Source: Salinadaptatus halalkaliphilus (GTDB taxonomy: Archaea; Halobacteriota; Halobacteria; Halobacteriales; Natrialbaceae). Taken from it: a stretch of DNA of 64,000 bases. Position numbers and translations under genes: made by a program. Positions 42,756 to 51,245 of the stretch are shown here, one piece after another (the stretch's first letter is position 1; every line of letters starts with the position of its first letter). A model generated the notes under the pieces. That model saw nothing but the letters and a program-made list of their open reading frames with translations, did not search any database and was not told the DNA's origin. The stretch lies in the NCBI RefSeq assembly GCF_006543045.1, contig NZ_RBZW01000016.1:1-64000 (forward strand), read 5' to 3'.

Positions 42756-45218
42756 ATGTCACGGACGGACGAGTCGGTGCCGTCGATCGATCATCCGCTG
42801 CTCGAGCCGGACTTTCTCGAGCGGCGACTCTACCAGCTGCAACTCGCGGGGACGGCCGCCAACGATCACACGCTCGTCTGTCTCCCCACCGGTCTCGGCA
42901 AGACCACCGTCAGCCTGCTTGTCACTGCCCGGCGACTCGAGGAGATCGGCGGCACGGCGCTGATGCTCGCGCCGACGAAACCCCTCGTCCAGCAACACGC
43001 CGAATTCTACCGGGAGGCCCTCCAGCTTCCTGACGAGGAGATCGTCGTCTTCACTGGCGACGTGAGCCCGGACGACCGCGCCGAGACGTGGGCCGAGGCG
43101 ACCATCGTCATGGCGACCCCGCAAGTGATCGAAAACGACCTCGTCGGGAGCCGAATCTCACTCGCCGACGTCACCCACCTGACCGTCGACGAGTGCCACC
43201 GCGCGACCGGCGACTACGCCTACAACTACATCGCCGAGCGCTACCACGCCGACGCCGACCAGCCGCTCGTGACGGGGATGTCCGCCTCGCCCGGCGGCGA
43301 CGAGGAAGCCATCCTCGAGGTCTGTGCCAACCTCGGCATCCAGGACGTCGAGGTGATGACCGAGGAGGACGCCGACGTCTCGGAGTTTACCCACGAGACC
43401 GACCTCGAGTGGGAGCGCATCGATCTCCCCGAGGCGGTCCTCGAGATTCGGGACGCCCTAAACGAGGTCGTCACGGACCGCCTCGAGAAGTTGAAAGAGC
43501 TGGGTATCGCGGCTTCGACCCAGCCCGACCAGTCCCAGAAAGACCTGAACAAGATGCGTGCGGAACTCCAGCGACTGATCGACAACGACCAGTCGGAGGG
43601 GTTCGAGGGGATGTCGATCCACGCGGAGGTGATGAAGCTCCGCCAGGCCGTCACGCTCGTCGAAACCCAGAGCGTCGAGGCGCTGAATCGGTACTTCGAA
43701 CGCCAGCGCAACCAGGCCAGGTCGTCGGGAGCGTCGAAGGCGAGCCAGCGACTGGTCTCGGACCCCCGCGTCCGCGAGGCGATGCGACGCGCCGAGGACT
43801 TCGACGAACTCCACCCCAAGTACCGCAAGACGCGTATGCTGCTGGCTGAGACGCTCGGCTTAGAGGACGGCGAACGGGTGATCGTCTTCACCGAGTCCCG
43901 CGACACGGCGGAGGCACTGACCGATTTCCTCTCGGAGAGCTTCGACGCGAAACGCTTCGTCGGCCAGGGCGACCGCGAGGGGTCGGACGGCATGACCCAG
44001 ACCGAACAGCAGGACGTGCTGAACGACTTCCGGGCCGGCGAGTTCGAGGTGCTGGTCTCGACGTCGGTCGCCGAGGAAGGGCTTGACGTCCCCGAGGTCG
44101 ATCTGGTGCTGTTCTACGAACCCGTGCCGACGGCGATCCGGTCGATCCAGCGCAAGGGCCGTACCGGTCGCCAATCGGACGGCCGCGTCGTCGTCCTCAT
44201 GGCCGAAGACACCCGCGACGAGGCCTACTTCTGGATCTCGAGACGGCGCGAGAAGGAGATGGAGTCGGAGCTGCGCGAGCTCAAGGGGATGGCCGACGAC
44301 ATCGAACACGAACTCGACGACTCCCAGCAGGCCCTGACCGACTTCGACGACGAGACCGGAGCGAAAGTGAACGACGACGCTGCCGACCCCGACGCAGTCG
44401 GCGACTTCTCGAGTGGAAGCGAAGGGGATCGCTCACAGCCGGGACTCCAGGATTTCGGCCCACAGAAGTCGAACACGAGCGACGACGATACCGGTGAACC
44501 ACCCTCCGCAGACGGGGACGAAACCGACGACGCCGTCGAGACCCACGAGCCGTCCGCCGAGGGCGAGACCGTCGAAATCGTCGCCGACCAACGGGAGATG
44601 GACGCGACCATCGCCCGGGACCTCTCGAAACGCGAGGAGATCGAGATCCGCCTCGAGACGCTCGAGGTGGGCGACTACGTCCTGTCGGATCGCGTGGTCG
44701 TCGAGCGAAAATCCGTTGCGGACTTCGTCGACTCGCTGTTGGACGGCGATCGATCGCTGTTCGAGCAGGTCGCCACGATGGCCAGACACTACTCCCGGCC
44801 GCTCGTGATCGTCGAGGGCGACGGCCTGTACGAACAGCGCGACGTCCACCCGAACGCGATCAGGGGTGCACTCTCGAGTCTGGCCGTCGATTTCGACGCG
44901 AGCCTGCTCCAGACCGCCGGTGAGGCCGAGACGACCGAACTGCTCGCGGTGATCGCCGGTCGCGAGCAGTCGACGGCCGACCGCGAGGTCTCGGTTCACG
45001 GCGAGAAAGGCGCCAAAACGCTCGCCGAACAGCAGGAGTACGTCGTCTCCGCCATCGCCGAAATCGGTCCCGTCACCGCTCGCTCGCTCCTCGAGGAGTT
45101 TGGCACCGTCGAGGCGGTGATGATCGCCAGCGAGTCGGAGTTACAGGACGCAGACGGCGTCGGTTCGGTCACCGCCGAGCGAATGCGGGAGGTAATCGGC
45201 AGCGAGTATACTGGCTGA
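42756..45218 (+). CDS. hef: Hef helicase-nuclease
   Basis: An 820-residue DNA repair protein acting on stalled forks and branched DNA, the archaeal relative of FANCM/XPF. The helicase has Walker A LPTGLGKTTVS, motif II VDECHR, and motif VI QRKGRTGRQSDGR. A ~100-residue acidic linker follows, then the ERCC4 nuclease with VVERKSVADFVDSL and a C-terminal helix-hairpin-helix (LLEEFGTVEAVMIASESELQ region). Both activities look intact. ATG 42756 is chosen over 42651. Confidence 0.96.
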   Translation: MSRTDESVPSIDHPLLEPDFLERRLYQLQLAGTAANDHTLVCLPTGLGKTTVSLLVTARRLEEIGGTALMLAPTKPLVQQHAEFYREALQLPDEEIVVFTGDVSPDDRAETWAEATIVMATPQVIENDLVGSRISLADVTHLTVDECHRATGDYAYNYIAERYHADADQPLVTGMSASPGGDEEAILEVCANLGIQDVEVMTEEDADVSEFTHETDLEWERIDLPEAVLEIRDALNEVVTDRLEKLKELGIAASTQPDQSQKDLNKMRAELQRLIDNDQSEGFEGMSIHAEVMKLRQAVTLVETQSVEALNRYFERQRNQARSSGASKASQRLVSDPRVREAMRRAEDFDELHPKYRKTRMLLAETLGLEDGERVIVFTESRDTAEALTDFLSESFDAKRFVGQGDREGSDGMTQTEQQDVLNDFRAGEFEVLVSTSVAEEGLDVPEVDLVLFYEPVPTAIRSIQRKGRTGRQSDGRVVVLMAEDTRDEAYFWISRRREKEMESELRELKGMADDIEHELDDSQQALTDFDDETGAKVNDDAADPDAVGDFSSGSEGDRSQPGLQDFGPQKSNTSDDDTGEPPSADGDETDDAVETHEPSAEGETVEIVADQREMDATIARDLSKREEIEIRLETLEVGDYVLSDRVVVERKSVADFVDSLLDGDRSLFEQVATMARHYSRPLVIVEGDGLYEQRDVHPNAIRGALSSLAVDFDASLLQTAGEAETTELLAVIAGREQSTADREVSVHGEKGAKTLAEQQEYVVSAIAEIGPVTARSLLEEFGTVEAVMIASESELQDADGVGSVTAERMREVIGSEYTG

Positions 45219-45481
45219 TCGCACCTCCTGACGCGGGCGATCGGCGGACAGTATCGATTTCGGGTCGGTCGCGCGAGCAGAAAATACTTATAATGGCACT
45301 CGAGAGTATCCAGAAGATACCATAGCGCATCGCCACGCCTGCAGGACGCTCGGCCCTTGTCGAACGCGATTCGACACTGTTCGGCGCCCGACCGTCGTCG
45401 ATCGCCGATCGCTCGAGTCGGTCTGTGAGCGTGGGCGCACAGACCTCCAATGATCGCGACCCCGGCCCCACGAGACGATCG

Positions 45482-47074
45482 ATGACGCCCGATTTTTCCG
45501 TCGACCAACATCGACTCTGGACGCGGCTGCGACGAAACGCTGCGGATTCGGTACGGATCGATACCCGGTCGCTGGCCGTCTTTCGAATACTCGTCGGGCT
45601 GCTCGCACTCGCCGATCTCTTCCTCCGGAGTCGTAACTTCAGCTTTTACTACACCGACGACGGACTGATGCCACAGTCGCTCGCGATGGAGATGACGCCG
45701 GATCCGGCGTTTTCGTTCTTCTATCTCACCGCCGATCCGACGCTGATCGCCGCGTTGTTCGTCCTCCACGGACTCGTCGCGATACAGCTTCTCCTCGGGT
45801 ACAAGACCCGAATCGCGACGATCCTTACCTTCCTGTTCGTCATCTCGCTGGATTACCACAATCCGGCGGTCACGAGCTACGCGGACGTCCTCTTTCGGCT
45901 GTTGTTGTTCTGGGCGATCTTCCTCCCGCTTGGCGAACGGTGGTCGATCGATGCCGTCCACGCCAATCGCGAGCCACGAGGCTCTATCGCGGGCGTCGCC
46001 TCCGCGCTGATTCTCTTCCAGATCGTCTACATGTACTTTCACAACGGCTACCACAAACTGGGCGTCGACATCTGGGAGAGCGGCGAAGCCGCGGCGATGG
46101 TGATGGGGCTGGACGACATGACGTTCCTGCTGGCCGGAACGATGCGCCAGTTCCCCACACTCCTCCAGATCGGCGGCTTCACCTGGTTTGCCATGCTAAT
46201 ACTCTCGTGGCTGCTCATCGTCCTGATCGGTCGCAAGCGAATGCTTCTGGCCGGGATGTTCATGGTCGCCCACGCCTCCTTCGCCATTACCGTCCGCATC
46301 GGCGCGTTCGCCTACGTCGCGATCGCCGGGCTCGTCCTCTTTATGCAGGCCCAGGTCTGGGCGGACGGCAAGACCGTTCTCGACTACGTCGGGGTCGACT
46401 ACCGGCGTCTCCTCGAGCGCGGCGACGTTCTCGAGCGGTACGCGGCTGGCGTCCCCGAGTTGACGATCGACAACGAGACCGTCGACCGCGCTCGGTCGGC
46501 GGTGTACAGCGTCTCGCTCGGCGTCGTTGCACTCTCGCTCGTGACGGTTCTTGTGTTGTTACACACACCCGTCGGGGGAATCGTCGACGAGGACGACCGA
46601 ATCCAGGACGGGATCGACGATACCAAATCGATCGTCAACGCTGACCAGCCGGCCTGGACGGTCTTCGCACCGATCCCCAGGACGACGGATCGATACTATG
46701 TGTTCGCGGCCGAAACCGCGGCGGGCGATCGCATCGATGTCTACAACGAGCGGCCGTTGACCTACGATCGCCCCGGCGACGAGCTACAGCTGCAGTACGA
46801 CACCTATCGCGAACGGTTTTTCATGAACAGCGTCCGGCGAGGTACCGACGGCGATAGCGACGGCATCCACACCGAACTGGCCGAGTACTACTGTACCACC
46901 TGGGCCGAGGAACACGACGTCGAACTCACGCAGCTGAACATGTACATGGTCTCCGAAGATGTCACGATGGATACCATCACCGAACGAGACGAGCGCGACA
47001 CCCGAATCTCGGAGTTGTACCAGTACAGTTGTGACGATTCCGAACCCGAGACAATTCAGCCGCCCGAAAGGTAG
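45482..47074 (+). CDS. HTTM-domain membrane protein (VKGC-like)
   Basis: A 530-residue protein with the horizontally transferred transmembrane (HTTM) domain related to vitamin K-dependent gamma-carboxylase. It shows about eight helices, e.g. LAVFRILVGLLALADLFL and FNIH-like VYMYFHNGYHKLGVDIWESG. The C-terminal ~150 residues are soluble and acidic, beginning after a final helix (VVALSLVTVLVLLHTPVG). The DCC-family gene follows 72 bp downstream, a pairing also seen in bacteria. Reaction unknown. GTG 45425 is an alternative start. Confidence 0.85.
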   Translation: MTPDFSVDQHRLWTRLRRNAADSVRIDTRSLAVFRILVGLLALADLFLRSRNFSFYYTDDGLMPQSLAMEMTPDPAFSFFYLTADPTLIAALFVLHGLVAIQLLLGYKTRIATILTFLFVISLDYHNPAVTSYADVLFRLLLFWAIFLPLGERWSIDAVHANREPRGSIAGVASALILFQIVYMYFHNGYHKLGVDIWESGEAAAMVMGLDDMTFLLAGTMRQFPTLLQIGGFTWFAMLILSWLLIVLIGRKRMLLAGMFMVAHASFAITVRIGAFAYVAIAGLVLFMQAQVWADGKTVLDYVGVDYRRLLERGDVLERYAAGVPELTIDNETVDRARSAVYSVSLGVVALSLVTVLVLLHTPVGGIVDEDDRIQDGIDDTKSIVNADQPAWTVFAPIPRTTDRYYVFAAETAAGDRIDVYNERPLTYDRPGDELQLQYDTYRERFFMNSVRRGTDGDSDGIHTELAEYYCTTWAEEHDVELTQLNMYMVSEDVTMDTITERDERDTRISELYQYSCDDSEPETIQPPER

Positions 47075-47146
47075 CGCCGCCTCGAGCACCAACCGACCGC
47101 GACCGGAACGCTGAATTCGGTCCCAGCCCTACTCTTCGTCACCCGA

Positions 47147-47584
47147 ATGGCACAGGAACGCTCGGACACCGACGCGGACGTGCCGGCCGACGAACCGATC
47201 GTCCTCTTCGACGGCGTCTGTAACCTCTGTACCGGCTTCGTCCAGTTTTTGATCCCGCGAGACCCCGAGGGTCGCTTTCACTTCGCCTCCCTGCAATCGG
47301 ACATCGGCGACCAGTTACTCGAGCGCCACGACCTCGAGCGCCACGGCCTGGACTCGATCGTCCTGATCGAGGGCGACGACATCTACGTCAAGTCGGCGGC
47401 CGTCGTCCGTATCGCGAGTATTCTCGGCGGTATCTACGCGCTCGCCCGTCCGCTCGCCTATCTTCCGCGCCGGCTCCGCGACTGGGGGTACGACATCGTC
47501 GCCGCTAACCGGTATCGGATTTTCGGCCAGAAAGACCAGTGTATGATGCCAAGCGAGGACGTCCAGTCACGGTTTCTGGACTAA
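47147..47584 (+). CDS. DCC-family thiol-disulfide oxidoreductase-like protein
   Basis: A 145-residue DUF393/DCC protein. The defining VLFDGVCNLCTGFVQFLI contains the CxxC pair (thioredoxin-like active site), followed by FASLQSDIGDQLLERH and YLPRRLRDWGYDIVAANRYRIF. It co-occurs with HTTM proteins and likely shares an operon with the gene upstream, suggesting a shared membrane redox role (inference). Confidence 0.92.
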   Translation: MAQERSDTDADVPADEPIVLFDGVCNLCTGFVQFLIPRDPEGRFHFASLQSDIGDQLLERHDLERHGLDSIVLIEGDDIYVKSAAVVRIASILGGIYALARPLAYLPRRLRDWGYDIVAANRYRIFGQKDQCMMPSEDVQSRFLD

Positions 47585-47614
47585 GCCCCGATTTTCGCTC
47601 GATGGTGGCCCTGG

Positions 47615-48325
47615 CTACCGGAGCGTGTTCAACGTCTCGCTGGCTTCGCGGGCAGCCTCGAGACACGCTTTCGCGTACCGCGGATCGTCGGCCGCCGCGG
47701 CTTCGGCCGCGAAGTGTTCGAGGGCCTGCTCGAGCGACTGCCGGGCATCCCCAGTGTCGGTATCGCCCGCCGTCGGCTGTCGTTGTCGTCGATCCGTCGA
47801 TCGCTCCGGCGATCGGTCGTCGCGCTGTGGGTTCGACGAAGCGGCGGCATCCGGGATTTGACTCGTGGTCGACGGCTGTTCACCCGCTCGCGACTCCCCT
47901 CTGACCGCGTCTTCGGCGTCGGTCGTCGCCCCGGTCTGTCGCGACCGTGGGTCCGGCGCTTGGGCACCGTCGTCTGCCGGCCGCCGGGCATCGGCCGACT
48001 GCGTCGGTTGCGTATCGGCCGACTCTGCTGGCTGTGATTCGTTCACATCGTCCGTAGACGCCCCCTCGTCGCGTTCGTCGGCGGCGGGCTGGGCCTCGAG
48101 GTCGGTCCCCGAGACGGCGTCAGGGTTGCCGTGACAGCTCGGACAGAACGTCGTCCCGTCCTGCTGAAAGAGCGGGTCGCCGCACGTGCCACAGTGGGAG
48201 TTGGTCATCGTCGCCCCCTTGAGCAGAAGATCGCTCATCCGCTGGGTCGCCTGCCGTTCGGCCTGGTCGCGTTCGTACTTCTCCCGAAGCTTCTCGCGTT
48301 CGGCTTCCTTGTCGAAGTCACTCAT
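47615..48325 (-). CDS. Autoantigen p27 (SSSCA1)-domain protein
   Basis: A 236-residue protein. The N-terminal 60 residues match the Sjogren's syndrome/scleroderma autoantigen 1 family (RMSDLLLKGATMTNSHC, then CGTCGDPLFQQDGTTFCPSC), a zinc knuckle. The middle is a low-complexity Asp/Ser/Thr/Gln linker of ~110 residues, and a short C-terminal helix (FAAEAAAADDPRYAKACLEA) ends it. Function unknown in archaea; it may be nucleic-acid associated. Confidence 0.85.
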   Translation of the reverse strand: MSDFDKEAEREKLREKYERDQAERQATQRMSDLLLKGATMTNSHCGTCGDPLFQQDGTTFCPSCHGNPDAVSGTDLEAQPAADERDEGASTDDVNESQPAESADTQPTQSADARRPADDGAQAPDPRSRQTGATTDAEDAVRGESRAGEQPSTTSQIPDAAASSNPQRDDRSPERSTDRRQRQPTAGDTDTGDARQSLEQALEHFAAEAAAADDPRYAKACLEAAREASETLNTLR

Positions 48326-48411
48326 ACTCGTCTAGAGGAGGTTCTGCGTCGAAAAGGCTACGACACCGATTCGCCTGCTGCAGACGATCGTCGGAATCGA
48401 ACTCGTGACCG

Positions 48412-48585
48412 TCACTCGAGTGCCCGTTCGACGGCGTCGACGGCGTTGGTTGCCTGCTCGCGACGGTCGCTGGGGAAAATGCCGATCGTCTCCCCGCCTT
48501 CGGCTTTCGCGCCCCGGCAGACGGCTTCCATCGTGGCGCCCCGACTCCCACAGACGACCGTGTATCCTCGAGCCAGCGGTTCGCA
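48412..48585 (-). pseudogene. Truncated LOG-family (TIGR00725-like) gene remnant
   Basis: A 57-codon minus-strand remnant without a start: an in-frame stop at 48586-48588 precedes it. It reads ARGYTVVCGSRGATMEAVCR and GGETIGIFPSDRR, the N-terminal Rossmann/GGxxGxM block of TIGR00725 (LOG-like) proteins, then jumps to DAVERALE, the family C-terminus. So the N-terminus and roughly 90 middle codons are lost. It directly abuts the right end of the TnpB element, whose insertion or later deletion probably broke it. Confidence 0.6.
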
Positions 48586-48649
48586 TCACTATGATCGATT
48601 CGGTCGTCCTGGCCGTCGAATCGGCGATCGATTTCGACGAATGGCCACT

Positions 48650-48800
48650 TGTGAACTACCCCACCCTACTCACTCGCGGCTATCGCCGCTCGTTCCTTGA
48701 GGATAGCGTGAGACCGACGGTCTCACGGACCATGCGAACGGGCGCTTCGCGCCCGTGAGCAGATGGGGGTTCCTGTGTCAACGACGGCACTTGCAGGCAC
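48650..48800 (-). ncRNA. Candidate TnpB guide RNA (reRNA/omega RNA) region
   Basis: On the minus strand the 3' end of tnpB and its downstream flank contain three stem-loops: ACGGGCGC/GCGCCCGT (48738-48756, inside the ORF), CGTGAGACC/GGTCTCACG (48707-48727, spanning the stop) and GCGGC/GCCGC (48676-48689). In IS200/IS605 elements, including haloarchaeal IS1341 types, such a transcript overlaps the tnpB 3' end and guides TnpB using sequence beyond the right end. The exact 5' end and guide boundary cannot be fixed here. Confidence 0.5.
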
Positions 48801-50039
48801 TACTTCCCGACGAAGTAGCCCTGCAGAGGTTCCAGTCTCAGCAGGCGTTGATTCGGCCAGTTCCTGACCTACTCCCGACTTGTCTTCACCCACTCCCAGT
48901 TCAAGCACTCCGAGACGCTGTACCTCTAACGCAGCGTTCTGGTCCCTATCAGTCTCAAACCCACATGATGGGCACGAATGCTCTCGAACCCACAACGGCT
49001 TCTCAGTCTCCACACCACACTGCACACATCGCTTCGTCGTTCCCTCGGGTGGGACAAGCAAGACGTGACAACCGTTTTTGTCGCCGAAACGTTCGAACGT
49101 TTTCAGCGTCTCGTACCACGACATCGACGCGACATTCCGACTGTTCCCGTTCTGTTGCATCATACTACCGACGTTCAAGTCTTCGAGGAACACAGCGTCG
49201 TATCGTTGCGTGTATGCGTTGGCAAGAGCTTCTCGATACGCTAGGCGCTTGTTCGATAATCGCTCGTATGCTCTTGCCAAGCGTTGGCGAGCCTTATTCC
49301 AATTGTTTGACTCGCGTTCCTTGCGAGACACAGCTTGATGTCGTGTCTCGATGCGTTCACGGTCTCCAGTCTCATCTAACGGTGCAAACGCCCGCCCGTC
49401 AGAATCGTGGATGAACTTCGTGATACCGAGGTCAATACCGACGGTGTCTTTTATGTCGATGTCTTCGACGGCGGGTTTCTCGGGATAGTCAGCATCGTAT
49501 TCGACCATGATACTGACTGTCCAGTCACCTGTTTTCTGCTTCTTCAGGATGACTTCCTTGATAGTCGCGTCATCTGGCAGTGGTCGGTGAAAATTCAGGT
49601 GGAACGTGCCGATCTTCGAGAGTTTGACCGTAGCGTGGTTAGTCCGGCCCGTGTTACTATCCACGTCAAAGCCAGACTGGTTGTACGTGATGCTACGGTA
49701 GTCTCGCGGTGCTTTCCACTTGAGTTCACCAACGTCGAAGCCGCGTTCTTCGAGCGATTCGAGGATGCTTTCACCGTTCTTGATTCGGCGTACAGCCATC
49801 TGGAGGCACTTCGAGTACACGTCGCTCCACTCAGTCCACTCACGCTTCCACTGTGGGAGCTTGTTCTGCATCGTAGTGTAGGAGGGTTTGTCGTACTCAG
49901 GAGCGGGTTTGTACTCTTGTGTGAGTGCGTGGTTGTATACTTCTCGGCAGGTTTGAATCGAGTGCCATGCACTCTCGGCAGTCGAAGTGTCCTTGGGCTC
50001 GGCAGCGTATTTGAACGCTTCTTCGACCACTATTTTCAC
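48723..50039 (-). CDS. tnpB: TnpB RNA-guided nuclease (IS1341-type)
   Basis: A 438-residue TnpB. RuvC residues are all present: D203 in VGIDLGITKF, E287 in VFLEDLNV and D366 in TDRDQNAA. The zinc-finger cysteines CVQC and CPSC (338, 341, 356, 359) are intact, and the N-terminal helical region is typical (TCREVYNHALTQEYKP). It is therefore predicted active: TnpB cuts DNA at a TAM-adjacent site specified by its reRNA and helps retain the transposon. The C-terminal ~40 residues read through the right-end hairpins. Upstream AT-rich DNA may hold a promoter. Confidence 0.95.
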   Translation of the reverse strand: MKIVVEEAFKYAAEPKDTSTAESAWHSIQTCREVYNHALTQEYKPAPEYDKPSYTTMQNKLPQWKREWTEWSDVYSKCLQMAVRRIKNGESILESLEERGFDVGELKWKAPRDYRSITYNQSGFDVDSNTGRTNHATVKLSKIGTFHLNFHRPLPDDATIKEVILKKQKTGDWTVSIMVEYDADYPEKPAVEDIDIKDTVGIDLGITKFIHDSDGRAFAPLDETGDRERIETRHQAVSRKERESNNWNKARQRLARAYERLSNKRLAYREALANAYTQRYDAVFLEDLNVGSMMQQNGNSRNVASMSWYETLKTFERFGDKNGCHVLLVPPEGTTKRCVQCGVETEKPLWVREHSCPSCGFETDRDQNAALEVQRLGVLELGVGEDKSGVGQELAESTPAETGTSAGLLRREVVPASAVVDTGTPICSRARSARSHGP

Positions 50040-50245
50040 GTTGTAAATGTCTGTATTTGAATGTTTTGGTTAGACTAAGTGACGGCTGTATCCCCGCCCT
50101 ACTCACTCCCTGCGGTCGCTCCTTGAGGACGGGGACTTAGCCTGCAACAGTTAATCCATAACGAAAGAACATTGTTCATAGGCCGATACGATATCGACAT
50201 CTGCCGTATCAACCATCGTCACTGCCCGGCGTTCGTTCTAATTCC

Positions 50246-50258
50246 GACGGATTTAACG
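50246..50258 (+). promoter_or_regulatory. TATA box of malate dehydrogenase
   Basis: GGATTTAACGC, centred about 31 bp upstream of the ATG at 50285, would give a 5'-leader of only a few bases, as is usual in haloarchaea. Confidence 0.45.
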
Positions 50259-50284
50259 CACGGGCAGGCGCAGTTTTACGTGGT

Positions 50285-51199
50285 ATGACGAAAGTTAGCG
50301 TGGTCGGCGCGGCCGGAACGGTCGGGGCCGCCGCAGGCTACAACATCGCGCTTCGTGACATCGCGGACGAACTCGTCTTCGTGGACATCCCGGATCAGGA
50401 AGATACCACGATCGGGCAGGCTGCAGACGCCAACCACGGCGCAGCCTACGACTCGAACACGACGATTCGGCAGGGGGACTACTCGGCAACGGAAGGATCG
50501 GATGTCGTCGTCATCACCGCCGGCATTCCGCGCCAGCCGGGCCAGACTCGCATCGATCTGGCCGGTGATAACGCACCGATCATGGAGGACATCGGCTCCT
50601 CGCTGGCGGAGTACAACGACGACTTCATCACCGTCACCACCTCGAACCCCGTCGACCTGCTCAACCGCCACCTCTACGAAGCAGGCGATCGTGCACGCGA
50701 GCAAGTGATCGGCTTCGGCGGCCGACTCGACTCCGCTCGCTTCCGATACGTCATCTCCGAACGCTTCGACGCGCCCGTCCAGAACGTCGAAGCGACGATC
50801 CTCGGCGAGCACGGCGACGCGCAGGTCCCCGTCTTCTCGAAGGTCCGCGTCGACGGCCAGGACCTCGAGTTCGACGACGAGGAGAAGGAAGAACTCCTCG
50901 AAGAACTCCAGACCTCCGCAATGAACGTCATCGAAAAGAAAGGCGCCACCGAGTGGGGGCCAGCCACCGGCGTCGGCCACATGGTCGAAGCCATCATCCG
51001 CGATACCGGCGAAGTGCTGCCCGCAAGCGTCACACTCGAGGGCGAGTTCGGCCACGAGGACACCGCTTTCGGCGTTCCCGTCAAACTCGGTTCCAACGGC
51101 GTCGAGGAGATCGTCGAGTGGGATCTGACCGAGTTCGAGCGCAACCAGCTCGGCGAGGCCGCCGAGAAGCTCTCGGATCAGTACGACAAGATCTCGTAA
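50285..51199 (+). CDS. mdh: Malate dehydrogenase (LDH-like)
   Basis: A 304-residue NAD-dependent malate dehydrogenase of the haloarchaeal LDH-like type, a TCA-cycle enzyme. The NAD site is [20 protein letters not shown]. Substrate residues lie in [20 protein letters not shown] (Arg; a Gln would mark lactate dehydrogenase), and the catalytic His is in [17 protein letters not shown]. It resembles the well-studied Haloarcula enzyme. Very acidic surface. Monocistronic. Confidence 0.96.
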   Translation: MTKVSVVGAAGTVGAAAGYNIALRDIADELVFVDIPDQEDTTIGQAADANHGAAYDSNTTIRQGDYSATEGSDVVVITAGIPRQPGQTRIDLAGDNAPIMEDIGSSLAEYNDDFITVTTSNPVDLLNRHLYEAGDRAREQVIGFGGRLDSARFRYVISERFDAPVQNVEATILGEHGDAQVPVFSKVRVDGQDLEFDDEEKEELLEELQTSAMNVIEKKGATEWGPATGVGHMVEAIIRDTGEVLPASVTLEGEFGHEDTAFGVPVKLGSNGVEEIVEWDLTEFERNQLGEAAEKLSDQYDKIS

Positions 51200-51245
51200 G
51201 CAGCTTCCGACCCGTTTTACAGCCGGTAGCGGTCAGTGTCGACAG

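Larger units (their letters stand above)
48640..50150 (-). mobile_element. IS1341-type insertion sequence (solo TnpB, IS605 superfamily)
   Basis: The element comprises tnpB and two related ends. Just upstream of the gene (minus orientation) the left end contains CCCCGTCC...AGGGCGGGG (50092-50134). The right end at 48660-48705 carries the matching TCCTCAAGGAACGAGCGG and GAGTGAGTAGGGTGGGG in the same orientation. No TnpA is present, so movement would need one in trans. Exact boundaries are uncertain by tens of bases, because IS605 elements make no target duplication. Confidence 0.75.

Noticed and set aside
48591-48758. Plus-strand frame MIDSVVLAVESAIDFDEW
   Set aside because: The first ~20 residues look protein-like, but it then runs through the IS right-end hairpins; no family known, so not annotated.
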